Below are positions 8,970-16,958 of a DNA stretch of 64,000 nt, one piece after another. The DNA is taken from NCBI RefSeq assembly GCF_010977555.1, contig NZ_CP048815.1, forward strand, positions 1,480,501 to 1,544,500, written 5' to 3'. Every line of letters begins with the position of its first letter. Positions within the stretch are counted from its first letter, which is position 1. This stretch comes from Caulobacter rhizosphaerae. GTDB taxonomy: Bacteria; Pseudomonadota; Alphaproteobacteria; Caulobacterales; Caulobacteraceae. A model generated the notes under the pieces. That model was not told where the DNA came from and did no database searches. It was given only the letters and a program-made list of their open reading frames with translations. The translations under genes and the position numbers were made by a program.

Positions 8970-9761
8970 CTAAGCGATCGTCGTGACCAGTCCGCCCTCG
9001 GCCTTCAGCGAAGCGCCGTTGGTGGCCGCCGAAAGCGGGCTGGCGACATAGGCGACCAAGCTGGCGATCTCCTGCGGTTCGATCATCCGTTGCAGCAGGG
9101 ACGACGAGCGGTGCTTGGTGAAGAACTCGGCCTCGTGCTCCTCGGGCGAGGCGTCCGGATTGCTGGACACGCTCTTTAGGAAGTCGGCGATGGCCGCCGC
9201 GCGGGTCGGACCGGGCAGGACCGAATTGACCGTCACGCCCGTGCCCTTGGTCTGCTGGGCCATGCCGCGCGCGACCGCCAGCTGGGCGCTCTTGGTCATG
9301 CCGTAGTGGACCATCTCGCCAGGGATCGCGAGGCCGGACTCGCTGGAGATGAAGATCACCCGGCCCCAGTCGCGCTCCAGCATGCCGGGGAAGTAGCCGC
9401 GCGACAGCCGCACGCCGCTCATCACATTGACCTCGAACAGATGCAGCCAGTCCTCGTCCGAAATGTCGACGAAGGCCTTCATCTCATAGATGCCCAGGTT
9501 GTTGACCAGGATGTCGACGGCTGGAACCGCCTCCAGGATCGCGGCCGCGCCGTCGGCGGTGGCGGCGTCGGCCAATACGCCTTCGATCTTCTCGCCGCCG
9601 GAGGCCCGGATGTCCGCGACCGCCGCGTCCAGCTTGTCCTGGGCCCGGCCGGTGACGAACACCTTGGCGCCCTCCACGGCGAGGGCGCGGGCGATCTCCA
9701 GGCCGATGCCGGCCGTCGAGCCGGTCACCAGGGCGGTCTTGTCGTTCAGTTTGAGGTCCAT
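8970..9761 (-). CDS. SDR family NAD(P)-dependent oxidoreductase
   Basis: A 263-residue Rossmann-fold short-chain dehydrogenase. The cofactor motif TGSTAGIG (TGxxxGxG) is near residue 12, NNLG near residue 87, the catalytic Ser lies in ISSESG, and YGMTK carries the YxxxK pair. I start it at the ATG ending at 9761 because GGAG lies about nine bases upstream in the minus direction; an in-frame start at 9788 would add nine residues. Substrate unknown. It is separated by about 90 bases from the upstream SMP-30-like gene on the same strand. Confidence 0.88.
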   Translation of the reverse strand: MDLKLNDKTALVTGSTAGIGLEIARALAVEGAKVFVTGRAQDKLDAAVADIRASGGEKIEGVLADAATADGAAAILEAVPAVDILVNNLGIYEMKAFVDISDEDWLHLFEVNVMSGVRLSRGYFPGMLERDWGRVIFISSESGLAIPGEMVHYGMTKSAQLAVARGMAQQTKGTGVTVNSVLPGPTRAAAIADFLKSVSSNPDASPEEHEAEFFTKHRSSSLLQRMIEPQEIASLVAYVASPLSAATNGASLKAEGGLVTTIA

Positions 9762-9864
9762 CGCCGGGCTCCATGGTCGGGGAGCCAAAAATGGGCCCGC
9801 CGCGGCCCGAAACTAGATCAAGGCCAGAACCTGGACTTGTGAATTCCGGTCACAAAAGACGGCT

Positions 9865-10776
9865 TCACGCCTTGAAGTTCAGTTTCAATCCCGGCCGGGG
9901 CCATCGGGCCTTGTATAGCTTGCCGGTCCCCGAAGCGGTGATCCAGGCGTCGCGCATGTCGGTTCCACCGAAGCAGATATTGGTCACGATCACGTCGGGC
10001 ACGGCGTAGTGCTCGGTCGTCCCATCGGGCGAGAAGGCGGTGACGCCGCCGTTGATGATCGTCGCCACGCAGACCCTGCCGTCGGCCTCGACCGCCAGGC
10101 TGTCCAGCAGCTGGTAGCCCGGCAGGTTGCAGATCACGTTTCCCGGCTGCAGCGGCGCGGGATCGGCCAGCACGCCGGGCTCGACCACGTCGAACGACCA
10201 CAGCCGGCCCAGCAGGGTGTCGGCCATGTAGACGGTCTTCTCGTCGGGCGAAAGGCCCACGCCGTTGGGCGAGATGAGGTGGTCGCGCCAGCGGGTGATC
10301 TTCGAGCCGTCGGGCAGGGCGTAGTAGAGCGCGCCGTATTTCCGGCCGTCTGGCGTGCTGCAGCCGTGGTCGGTGAACCAGAAGCCGCCCTGCCGATCGA
10401 AGATCAGGTCGTTGGGGCCCACGAGCCGTTTGCCGTCGCATTCGGTGTAGAGGGTGGTCACCGCGCCCGTCGCCAGATCGACCCGCTGGATCGAGCCGCC
10501 CGTGTGCGTGGGCGGGGTGGGGCCGGGCACGTTGAGGCCGCCCATGTCGATGAACTGGAAGCTGCCGCCGTTGTTGGCGACATAGATCGCGCCATCCGGA
10601 CCGATCGCCGCGCCGTTGGGGCCGCCGGGGACCTCGGCCACCGTCTCCTTGCCCCCGTCGGAACGCACCCGGGTCAGGACCTGGCCCTGCATCTCGACGA
10701 GGATCACCGAGCCGTCGGCCATGGCGATTGGGCCCTCAGGGAATTGCAGACCCTCGGCGAGGAGTTCCAGTTCCAT
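9865..10776 (-). CDS. SMP-30/gluconolactonase/LRE family protein
   Basis: A 303-residue six-bladed beta-propeller. The first blade contains EGLQFPEGPIAMADGSVILVE with the conserved metal-ligand Glu; PNGAAIGPDGAIYVANNGG, GPNDLIFDRQGGFWFTDHG and SPNGVGLSPDEKTVYMADT carry the Asn and Asp ligands. This fits a divalent-metal lactonase, with sugar lactones the usual substrates. The ATG ending at 10776 has GGGAGAG just upstream in the minus direction, so the longer frame to 10848 is not needed. No linked sugar-dehydrogenase gene is present. Confidence 0.87.
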   Translation of the reverse strand: MELELLAEGLQFPEGPIAMADGSVILVEMQGQVLTRVRSDGGKETVAEVPGGPNGAAIGPDGAIYVANNGGSFQFIDMGGLNVPGPTPPTHTGGSIQRVDLATGAVTTLYTECDGKRLVGPNDLIFDRQGGFWFTDHGCSTPDGRKYGALYYALPDGSKITRWRDHLISPNGVGLSPDEKTVYMADTLLGRLWSFDVVEPGVLADPAPLQPGNVICNLPGYQLLDSLAVEADGRVCVATIINGGVTAFSPDGTTEHYAVPDVIVTNICFGGTDMRDAWITASGTGKLYKARWPRPGLKLNFKA

Positions 10777-10855
10777 GCGTCTCTCCCGGCATCTGCGCCT
10801 CTCGCGGGCGCGTTGTGGGAGTAAACGGGCGTTTGAACGGCGCGGCAAGCGCCTT

Positions 10856-10959
10856 GCGTCCTTCGAGGCCCGCTGACGCGGGCGCCTCAGGATGAGGACT
10901 CTTTTCGCATTGAATTCCTCATCCTGAGGCGCGAGGCGCAGCCGAGCCTCGAAGGACGC
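10856..10959. repeat. Dispersed palindrome, family A (copy 2)
   Basis: Arms gcgtccttcgaggc (10856) and gcctcgaaggacgc (ending 10959) are exact inverted copies. Inside are CCTCAGGATGAGGA and TCCTCATCCTGAGG, also inverted. The centre holds tgaattcctc. The same architecture recurs at 24463, 39772, 59776 and 62290. It lies between the SMP-30 gene start and the stop of the small exported protein gene. Confidence 0.85.
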
Positions 10960-10967
10960 GCGGCGCT

Positions 10968-11381
10968 TCAGTTCAGATCGTAGAGCTCGTAGGCGATCAG
11001 CCCGCCGTCACTGCCCAGGAAGGCGCGGCCGTGGGCCGAGCGCACCAGGGCCTCGCGGTCCACCCATTTGGGCGTGGCGTCCGAGGCTTCGGCGCCCTGG
11101 GTCGCGCAGGGGACAATGAGGCGCACCGATTGGCGCGGCCTGAAGCGCTTGCCCCGCTCGGCCCGGATGGCTCGGCCGAACACCCGGCAACTGGCGACCT
11201 CGCCGCCGTCCAGGGGGCGCACCTTGACCACGTTGAACACCACCACGTCGGTGGCCGCCGCCCGCGCCAGGCTGTCGCCCTGGCCCAGGCCGATATCCGC
11301 CCTGGCGGCGTCGGCCATGCCCACGGAAAGGGCGAGGCTGCAGAGAAGGCCGGTCATGGCGCGGGGACGGACGGTCATCAT
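10968..11381 (-). CDS. Small exported protein of unknown function
   Basis: A 137-residue protein with a signal peptide (MTGLLCSLALSVGMADAARA) after a short basic start. The mature part has a pair of Cys (ASCRVF and VPCATQ) that could form a disulfide and ends GGLIAYELYDLN. No family is recognised. Its ATGATG start overlaps the last four bases of folA, so translation is probably coupled to folA and it is the last gene of the thyA-folA run. Whether it has any role in folate metabolism is unknown; export argues against it. Confidence 0.75.
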   Translation of the reverse strand: MMTVRPRAMTGLLCSLALSVGMADAARADIGLGQGDSLARAAATDVVVFNVVKVRPLDGGEVASCRVFGRAIRAERGKRFRPRQSVRLIVPCATQGAEASDATPKWVDREALVRSAHGRAFLGSDGGLIAYELYDLN

Positions 11382-11893
11382 CGACGCTCCAGGACGCGGA
11401 AGACGAAGGCGTGGTCGTCGTCGGGACCGGCGGGGTGCTCCTCGCGACGCACCTCGGTCCAGGCCGCCTCGTCGAAAGCGGGAAAGCTGACGTCGCCCTG
11501 AACCTCGGCCTGGACCTCGGTCAGGTACAGCCGCTTGGCCTTGGGCAGGGCGGTCTCGAACAGGGCGCGGCCGCCGATCACGCAGACTTCATCGACGCCG
11601 TCCTCGGCCGCCTGTTCCTTGGCCATCTGCACGGCCTCCAGGAAGCTCTCGCAGACCACGGCCTGGGGCGGCTCGAACGAACCGTCGCGCGACAGCACGA
11701 TGTTCATCCGCCCCGGCAGGGGCTTGCGCGGCAGGCTGTCCCAGGTCTTGCGTCCCATGATCACCGGCTTGCCCATCGTACAGGCCTTGAAGATCGCCAA
11801 GTCGGATTTCAGCCGCCATGGCAGGTCGTTGTCCCGGCCGATGACGCCGTTGAGGGAGCGAGCCACTGGGCCGACGGTCAGGATAACGGACAT
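11378..11893 (-). CDS. folA: Dihydrofolate reductase
   Basis: A 171-residue DHFR reducing dihydrofolate to tetrahydrofolate with NADPH. Hallmarks are GVIGRDNDLPWRLKSDLAIFK (the Met20-loop Trp and the acidic Asp-27-equivalent), TMGKPVIMGRKTWDSLP, GRMNIVLSRD and EVCVIGGRALFE (nucleotide-binding G-G). The length is normal for a chromosomal enzyme. It lies 69 bases after a thioesterase gene in a same-strand series beginning with thyA, the usual pairing since ThyA produces the dihydrofolate that FolA recycles. Confidence 0.95.
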   Translation of the reverse strand: MSVILTVGPVARSLNGVIGRDNDLPWRLKSDLAIFKACTMGKPVIMGRKTWDSLPRKPLPGRMNIVLSRDGSFEPPQAVVCESFLEAVQMAKEQAAEDGVDEVCVIGGRALFETALPKAKRLYLTEVQAEVQGDVSFPAFDEAAWTEVRREEHPAGPDDDHAFVFRVLERR

Positions 11894-11962
11894 GGGACAA
11901 GTTTACCCTGCGTCGGGCGCTGCGGCCACCGCTCTGTCGGATTTGCGACGCCGGCGGACGGT

Positions 11963-12391
11963 TCAGCCGCCGAAAGGGACGACAATCTGCTGGGCGCCGG
12001 CCCGGGCGATCAGTTCGCCGTCGGGACGGCGGAAGTCGGCCTCGACATGGATCATGCCCCTGGTCCGGGCGACCACCCGGCCTTCGATCGCCAGAACCTC
12101 GGCCTTACCCACACGGATGAAGTCGATCTTCAGGTTGCTGGTGCGGAACATCGCGTCGGCCGGGGCGACGGTCATGGCCGTGAAGGCCAGGATTTGGTCG
12201 GCCAAGGCGGCGATGTAGCCGCCGAACAGCGAGCCGTCGCTGTTGAGCAGCTCCGGGGCCGGCGTCCAGGTCTTGCGGACCCAGCCCTCGCCCCAGTCGT
12301 CCAGGCCGCCGAGCCTCAGGGTCTGGACGACGGGCGGGAAAACAACCTCGCCGCCCTTGATCTGGTCGAGCCGGTCGGTGGCCCAGGTCAT
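11963..12391 (-). CDS. PaaI/hotdog-fold thioesterase family protein
   Basis: A 142-residue hotdog-fold protein. The helix-start segment LFGGYIAALADQILAFTAM is where PaaI-like thioesterases carry the catalytic Asp, and NLKIDFIRVGKAEVLAIEGRVVARTRGMIHVEADFRRPDGELIARAGAQQ gives the paired strands, here cited as a region rather than as one motif. Acyl-CoA hydrolysis is the family expectation; the acyl group is unknown. Its ATG overlaps the TGA of the preceding gene (ATGA), so it is translationally coupled within the thyA run. This is one of three PaaI-like genes in the window. Confidence 0.8.
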   Translation of the reverse strand: MTWATDRLDQIKGGEVVFPPVVQTLRLGGLDDWGEGWVRKTWTPAPELLNSDGSLFGGYIAALADQILAFTAMTVAPADAMFRTSNLKIDFIRVGKAEVLAIEGRVVARTRGMIHVEADFRRPDGELIARAGAQQIVVPFGG

Positions 12392-12774
12392 AGCGGGTCG
12401 ACCTTTTCGATATCCATCAGACCTCGTCGGGCAAAGACGGCCAGGGTCGCGGTCGCGAGCGGCGCCAGCGCGGCCGGCCAGCCGCTTGCCACGAAGGCCC
12501 GATCAGTCATGGTCTTGGGAGTCGCGTCGCAAGCCTCGCGGAACTTGACGAGGAAGGCAGTCAACGCCGTGATCTCGTCCGCAGTCATGGCCTGGTTTGG
12601 GAGGACGCCCTCGTAGGGGACCTCCATGAAGAACCCTTCGAAATATTCGACAAAGCCCCAAGGACGCACGGCGTCGGCGCCTTCGGCGAGGCGCTCCAGC
12701 TCGACCATGATGTTGTTGCGCTGTCGTTGGGCGACCACCCGCTCGTATGCGTCTCGGTCCTGGGCGCTGCTCAA
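12388..12774 (-). CDS. Conserved-looking small protein of unknown function in thyA run
   Basis: A 128-residue soluble protein starting with TTG, which overlaps the thyA stop (TTGA). The N-terminal half is charged and helical ([26 protein letters not shown]), the middle is aromatic ([18 protein letters not shown]), and the C-terminal half ends in an Ala-rich hydrophobic stretch. I recognise no domain. Four-base overlaps on both sides, with thyA and the thioesterase gene, make co-translation likely, so it is expected to be made in a fixed ratio with ThyA. Confidence 0.75.
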   Translation of the reverse strand: MSSAQDRDAYERVVAQRQRNNIMVELERLAEGADAVRPWGFVEYFEGFFMEVPYEGVLPNQAMTADEITALTAFLVKFREACDATPKTMTDRAFVASGWPAALAPLATATLAVFARRGLMDIEKVDPL

Positions 12775-13613
12775 ACCGCGACCGCGGCCTTGATGTGCGG
12801 GTGGGCCTCGTAGCCTTCCAACTGGAAGTCCTCGTATTCGAACGCGAACAGGTCGCGCTTGTCGGCCATCTTCAGGGTGGGGAAGGGCTTGGGCTCGCGC
12901 TGGATCTGCTCGCGGGCCTGGTCCAGGTGGTTCAGGTACAGGTGCGCGTCGCCGAAGGTGTGGACGAACTCGCCGGGCTCAAGCCCCACCACTTGGGCGA
13001 CCATGATCGTCAGCAGGGCGTAGGAGGCGATGTTGAACGGCACGCCCAGGAAGACGTCGGCGCTGCGCTGGTAGAGCTGGCAGCTCAGCTTTCCATCGGC
13101 GACGAAGAACTGGAACAGGCAGTGGCAGGGCGGCAGGGCCATGTCCTCGACATCGGCCGGGTTCCAGGCGCTGACGATGTGGCGGCGGCTGTTGGGGTTG
13201 GTCTTCAGGCCCTCGACGAGGTTGGCGATCTGGTCGATGGACTGGCCGTTCGGCGCGGCCCACGAGCGCCATTGCTTGCCGTAGACGGGCCCCAGGTCGC
13301 CGTTCTCGTCGGCCCACTCGTCCCAGATCTTGCAGCCGTTGTCCTGCAGGTACTTCACGTTGGTGTCGCCGCGCAGGAACCACAGCAGCTCGACGATGAT
13401 CGAGCGCAGGTGCAGCTTCTTGGTGGTCAGGACCGGGAAGCCCTTCGACAGGTCGAAGCGGATCTGCCGGCCGAACACGCCCAGGGTGCCGGTGCCGGTG
13501 CGGTCGCCGCGCTGGACGCCGTTCGCAAGGATGTCGGCGAGCAGGTTCAGGTATTGCCGCTCGGGATGGTCGGCGGCGGCGGGATCGGCGTGGACGGGCG
13601 CGTGGGCGTTCAT
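12771..13613 (-). CDS. thyA: Thymidylate synthase
   Basis: A 280-residue classical ThyA converting dUMP and methylenetetrahydrofolate to dTMP and dihydrofolate. The catalytic Cys is in PPCHCLFQF near residue 163. [18 protein letters not shown], the folate/phosphate-site [30 protein letters not shown] and [12 protein letters not shown] are all present. It is the first gene of a five-gene minus-strand series with folA. A terminator for the preceding same-strand gene at 13659-13688 separates the two, so thyA should have its own promoter in the about 45 bases before its ATG. Confidence 0.97.
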   Translation of the reverse strand: MNAHAPVHADPAAADHPERQYLNLLADILANGVQRGDRTGTGTLGVFGRQIRFDLSKGFPVLTTKKLHLRSIIVELLWFLRGDTNVKYLQDNGCKIWDEWADENGDLGPVYGKQWRSWAAPNGQSIDQIANLVEGLKTNPNSRRHIVSAWNPADVEDMALPPCHCLFQFFVADGKLSCQLYQRSADVFLGVPFNIASYALLTIMVAQVVGLEPGEFVHTFGDAHLYLNHLDQAREQIQREPKPFPTLKMADKRDLFAFEYEDFQLEGYEAHPHIKAAVAV

Positions 13614-13658
13614 GGGGCCACTGTCCTACGCGAATCGTCGGGATGGCCAATCACAAAA

Positions 13659-13688
13659 ACGCCCCGCTCGAGGACTCGGGCGGGGCGT
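13659..13688 (-). terminator. Rho-independent terminator after the CsgG-like gene
   Basis: Read on the minus strand, ACGCCCCGC pairs with GCGGGGCGT (9 bp), with an inner CGAG/CTCG extension, and a run of five T follows at once. It lies 23 bases past the stop of the minus-strand CsgG-like gene and upstream of thyA. Confidence 0.85.
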
Positions 13689-13711
13689 CTTGTCGCGGGT
13701 CGTTCGCTGGC

Positions 13712-14662
13712 CTACCGCGCCGGCTCCAGGCCGGTGTTCAGCACCCAGCCGACATTGTCGTTCTCGTCGGCCACTTCCCACCACAGGCCGTTCTTGGTCC
13801 CGGTGGGGTAGACGATGGCGCCGGCGGGCAGGGCGCGGATCAGCTTGCCGCCGGCCGCGGCCGTGGCGCGCATGTTGGTCACGCGGGTGGCCACGAAGGT
13901 CTTGGACGGCGCGTCCGCCGCGGCCGTGGTCGTCGTCGACAGCAGGCCCAGGTCGGTGACCAGCTTGGTGTAGCTGTTGATGAACGACAGGGTGATGATC
14001 CGGCCGATCTCGGTGTCCTCGTAGCCGCCGCCCACGGCGCCGCCAAAGCCCCAGCCGCCGCCCGCGCCCCAGCCGATGTCGTTCTTGGCCGCGTAGCCTT
14101 CCTGCACGGCCATCGTCTCGGTGGTGCGCACGTTGGTCAGCGACAGCACGGTGTTGGCTTCCAGCTTCTTGGTCTTGATGCCGCCGACCAGCCCGCCGAC
14201 GCGGCCGCCGATCAGGCCGCCGATGGCGCCGGCCACCGCGCCGCCGCCGGCGTTGCCGTCGCTGGCCTGGACCTCGGCCACCAGGACGTAGTCGGCGGCC
14301 TTGACCTGCCCCTGGCCGACGTTGGAGCCACGCTGCAGGCCCAGATTGCCGCCGATGTTGCGCTCGATCTGGGCGGCGTTGAGCCCCGCGCCGCGGTCGA
14401 CCAGATTGAAGCAGCCCGACTTCTGGACCATGGCCTTCAGCAGCTTCTGCGGCGAGGCCAGATTGTACTGCATCCAGCCGCGCGTATCGTCGCCGTCCAT
14501 GATCGACAGGGTGCCCAGCTTGCGGGCGCAGTGGGGGATCTCGGCGACGGCCTGGGTCTGGAGCTTCTGGGCGTTGCTCGGTTTGGCCTGGGCCAAGGCC
14601 GCGCTCGGCGCGAGGATCGACAGCGTGAGGCCGGCCGTGAGCAGGCCCGATAGCAGTTTCAT
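13712..14662 (-). CDS. CsgG/HfaB-like exported protein with C-terminal SH3-like segment
   Basis: A 316-residue protein with a signal peptide (MKLLSGLLTAGLTLSILAPSAALAQA). Residues about 60-230 resemble the CsgG/HfaB domain: FNLVDRGAGLNAAQIER, then AADYVLVAEVQASDG, a glycine zipper-like AGAIGGLIGGRVGGLVGG, and LSLTNVRTTETMAVQEG. CsgG proteins form outer-membrane secretion pores for curli or anchor the Caulobacter holdfast (HfaB). Unlike those, no lipobox Cys is evident. The C-terminal 65 residues (RVTNMRATA to WWEVADENDNVGWVLNTGL) look like a bacterial SH3 domain. The ATG ending at 14662 has GGAG upstream; the longer frame to 14725 is rejected. Confidence 0.8.
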   Translation of the reverse strand: MKLLSGLLTAGLTLSILAPSAALAQAKPSNAQKLQTQAVAEIPHCARKLGTLSIMDGDDTRGWMQYNLASPQKLLKAMVQKSGCFNLVDRGAGLNAAQIERNIGGNLGLQRGSNVGQGQVKAADYVLVAEVQASDGNAGGGAVAGAIGGLIGGRVGGLVGGIKTKKLEANTVLSLTNVRTTETMAVQEGYAAKNDIGWGAGGGWGFGGAVGGGYEDTEIGRIITLSFINSYTKLVTDLGLLSTTTTAAADAPSKTFVATRVTNMRATAAAGGKLIRALPAGAIVYPTGTKNGLWWEVADENDNVGWVLNTGLEPAR

Positions 14663-14732
14663 GATGTGCTCCAGTAATCCCAGACTTCGAGCGCCAACCT
14701 TAGCTTGCGCGAAGGGCGCGGCCAAGCTCGCG

Positions 14733-15287
14733 TCAGCCCGCGAAGCCGCCTTCGTCCAGGAAAGCCTGCTCGGCCGACGTCGTGCTTCGGCCCAGGGCCT
14801 TGTTTCGGTGGGGGAAGCGGCCGAAGCGGGCGATGATGTCCCGGTGGGCGATGGCCCATTTCAGACTGTCGGCGTCGCCGGTGTCCTTCAGCAGCCCCTC
14901 GAACAGGGCGATGCTGGTTTCCTGGTCGGCCAGGGATTCGGAGTGCTCGTAGGGCAGGTAAAAGAAAGGCCGCAGTTCGGCCGCGACGGCCTTGTCGTGG
15001 CCGGCGGCCACCGCGGCGGCGGCGATGGCGCGGGCCTTGCCGTCGGTGGCGAAGGCGTGGCCGCTGTCGCGGTAGAGGTTGCGGGGGAACTGGTCCAGCA
15101 GGATCACCAGCGCCAGGGCGCCCTGCGCTTCGGCGGCCCAGGCGTCGTACTTGCCACGGGCGGCGGCCAGATGGACGGGCTCGAACTTCAATCGGATGGC
15201 GTCGTCGAAGGCGTCGGACTTGGCGAACCATTTTTCGGGACCGGCGGCGGCCCAGAAGCCCAGTACGTCCTGTGGTCTGGCGGTCAT
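14733..15287 (-). CDS. DUF924 family protein
   Basis: A 184-residue helical (TPR-like) protein of the DUF924 family. Typical words are DVLGFWAAAGPEKWFAKSDAFDDAIRLKF, ALALVILLDQFPRNLYRDSGHAFATDGKA and PFEHSE-type FYLPYEHSESLADQE, ending in IIARFGRFPHRNKALGR; these are given as separated landmarks. The biochemical role of the family is not established. The ATG ending at 15287 has AGGGGGA nine bases upstream in the minus direction, so the 17-residue longer frame is not used. It is divergent from the RcnB-like gene. Confidence 0.88.
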   Translation of the reverse strand: MTARPQDVLGFWAAAGPEKWFAKSDAFDDAIRLKFEPVHLAAARGKYDAWAAEAQGALALVILLDQFPRNLYRDSGHAFATDGKARAIAAAAVAAGHDKAVAAELRPFFYLPYEHSESLADQETSIALFEGLLKDTGDADSLKWAIAHRDIIARFGRFPHRNKALGRSTTSAEQAFLDEGGFAG

Positions 15288-15421
15288 GGCGGATCCCCCT
15301 TTTTGGACAATCTTGGATAGGCGGAGTCGTTCAAACAAGGTTCATGGAGCAAGGCCGACACTTCAATACAAGGGATGAGCGACGGGGTCAGCACGAGGCC
15401 CCTTGGAGCACTTGGAAAGAC

Positions 15422-16357
15422 ATGAAACGTCTGATCACGACGGCGATGATCCTGTCGCTGCTGGGCGGGGCCGCGGCGGAAGCCGCCGGCGCCGGGCAGG
15501 ACCGCCCGGATCGTCGCGGCGAACGCGGCGCCGAGGGCGGCGGCTGGCGTCAGCGGCAACAACAGCAGCAGCAGCAGCCCCAGGCTCAGGCGCCCCAGGC
15601 TCAACCGCAACAGCAGCCTTCGGGCGGCGGCGATCGCGGCGCCTGGCGTCAGTCGCGCGGGGAACGCGGCGACCGGGGCGATCGCGGTGGTCGTCCCGAC
15701 TGGAACGGCGGCGCCCGGCCGGCGCCCGAGGCCCAGCAGCCCCAGCAACCGGCGCCGGCGCCGCAGCCCCGCAATCCGCGGGAAGGCTGGCAAGACCGGG
15801 GCGGCCGCGACGGCCGTTGGGATCGTGGCGACCAGAACCGTGGCGACCAGAACCGCGGCGATCAAAATCGGGGTGACCAAGGCCGCGATGATCAAAATCG
15901 CGGCGACCGGAACCGCGGCGACCGGAACTGGAGCGATCGGGGTGACCGTGGCGACCGCAATGGCGGCTGGGACCGGGGTCCCGGACGTGGCGACCAGGGC
16001 CGCCCCGGCCAGGGACGCCCCGACTGGGGCCGGCCGGGCCACGACGGCCACTGGCGCGACCGCGACAACGACCGCCAGCGCTACGACCAGCGCCGCTACC
16101 GGCCATCCTATCGCGCCACCCAGCGCTATCGCGTCCCGGCCTATCGCTATCCACGCGGATTCTATGCGCGCCGCTGGTCGTTCGGCGACTACCTGCCGGG
16201 CGGCTGGTACGGCTCGTCCTACTATCTGGACGCCTGGCGCTACGGCCTGCCGTATCCGCCGATCGGCTGCGAGTGGGTGCGGGTCGGGGACGACGCCGTG
16301 CTGGTCGACGTCTGGAGCGGCCAGGTGCTGAGCGTCTACTACGACCTGTTCTGGTAG
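15422..16357 (+). CDS. RcnB-family exported protein with Gln- and RGDxN-repeat linker
   Basis: A 311-residue protein: a signal peptide (MKRLITTAMILSLLGGAAAEAAG), then a long charged low-complexity linker, then a C-terminal RcnB domain (about residues 235-311) with YRVPAYRYPRGF, PGGWYGSSYYLDAWRYGLPYPPIGCEWVRVGDDAVLVD and YYDLFW as landmarks. E. coli RcnB is a periplasmic modulator of nickel/cobalt homeostasis, but many family members have no known metal role. The linker holds a run of seven Gln and then degenerate tandem RGDQN/RGDRN units encoded by near-identical 15-base repeats at about 15827-15930. GGAAAG precedes the ATG. Confidence 0.85.
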   Translation: MKRLITTAMILSLLGGAAAEAAGAGQDRPDRRGERGAEGGGWRQRQQQQQQQPQAQAPQAQPQQQPSGGGDRGAWRQSRGERGDRGDRGGRPDWNGGARPAPEAQQPQQPAPAPQPRNPREGWQDRGGRDGRWDRGDQNRGDQNRGDQNRGDQGRDDQNRGDRNRGDRNWSDRGDRGDRNGGWDRGPGRGDQGRPGQGRPDWGRPGHDGHWRDRDNDRQRYDQRRYRPSYRATQRYRVPAYRYPRGFYARRWSFGDYLPGGWYGSSYYLDAWRYGLPYPPIGCEWVRVGDDAVLVDVWSGQVLSVYYDLFW

Positions 16358-16377
16358 GCTTGGCCGCCTCTTGAAGA

Positions 16378-16408
16378 AGCCCGGGCGGATCGCCGATCCG
16401 CCCGGGCT
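16378..16408 (+). terminator. Strong rho-independent terminator
   Basis: A perfect 14-bp stem, agcccgggcggatc with gatccgcccgggct, a 3-base loop (gcc) and a TTTG tail follow the RcnB-like gene by 20 bases. It precedes the DoxX-like gene, so the two plus-strand genes are separate transcription units. Confidence 0.9.
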
Positions 16409-16556
16409 TTGTCGTTTCCAGCGCCGGCATCTCGGTCCGAGCTTCGACGGTGAAGTTTTTCGAGGGGGACTTGTCGGGTCGCGGGCCGCGGGATCGTCCT
16501 CGGGGCAATGGCGCAACGCCTTGCCCGCCGCGCGACGGCTTCGAAAGGAAACGACG

Positions 16557-16958
16557 ATGTTGAAAGCTTCGCCCATGGTCTGGACGGGACGCGTCCTGAC
16601 CGGTCTGTTCGCCCTGTTCATGCTGGGCGCATCGGTCCTGCCGAAACTGGCCGGCATGCCGGTCGCGACCGAAACCCTGACGGCGCTGGGCTGGAAGGCC
16701 GACTACGTCCTGATGATCGGGATCATGGAACTGGCCTTCGTCGCGCTCTACCTGTTTCCGCGCACGGCCGTGCTGGGCGCGGTCCTGATGACCGGCCTGC
16801 TGGGCGGCGCCATGGCGACCCAGGTTCGGGTCGAGAACCCACTGTTCAGCCACGAACTGTTCTCGATCTACCTGGGCCTGTTCATGTGGGGCGGCCTGTG
16901 GCTGCGCGACCCGGGGCTGCGGGCGCTGTTTCCCTGGCGCGCGGCGGCCAACGCTTAG
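16557..16958 (+). CDS. DoxX-like small membrane protein
   Basis: A 133-residue protein with four hydrophobic segments (about residues 10-30, 48-66, 72-90 and 100-118). The first helix WTGRVLTGLFALFMLGASVLPKLAG and a following short loop match the DoxX-like plan of small four-helix quinone-associated or unknown membrane proteins. The ATG at 16557 has AAAGGAA upstream. Its 3' end overlaps the stop of the convergent flavodoxin-like gene by four bases. Confidence 0.8.
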   Translation: MLKASPMVWTGRVLTGLFALFMLGASVLPKLAGMPVATETLTALGWKADYVLMIGIMELAFVALYLFPRTAVLGAVLMTGLLGGAMATQVRVENPLFSHELFSIYLGLFMWGGLWLRDPGLRALFPWRAAANA

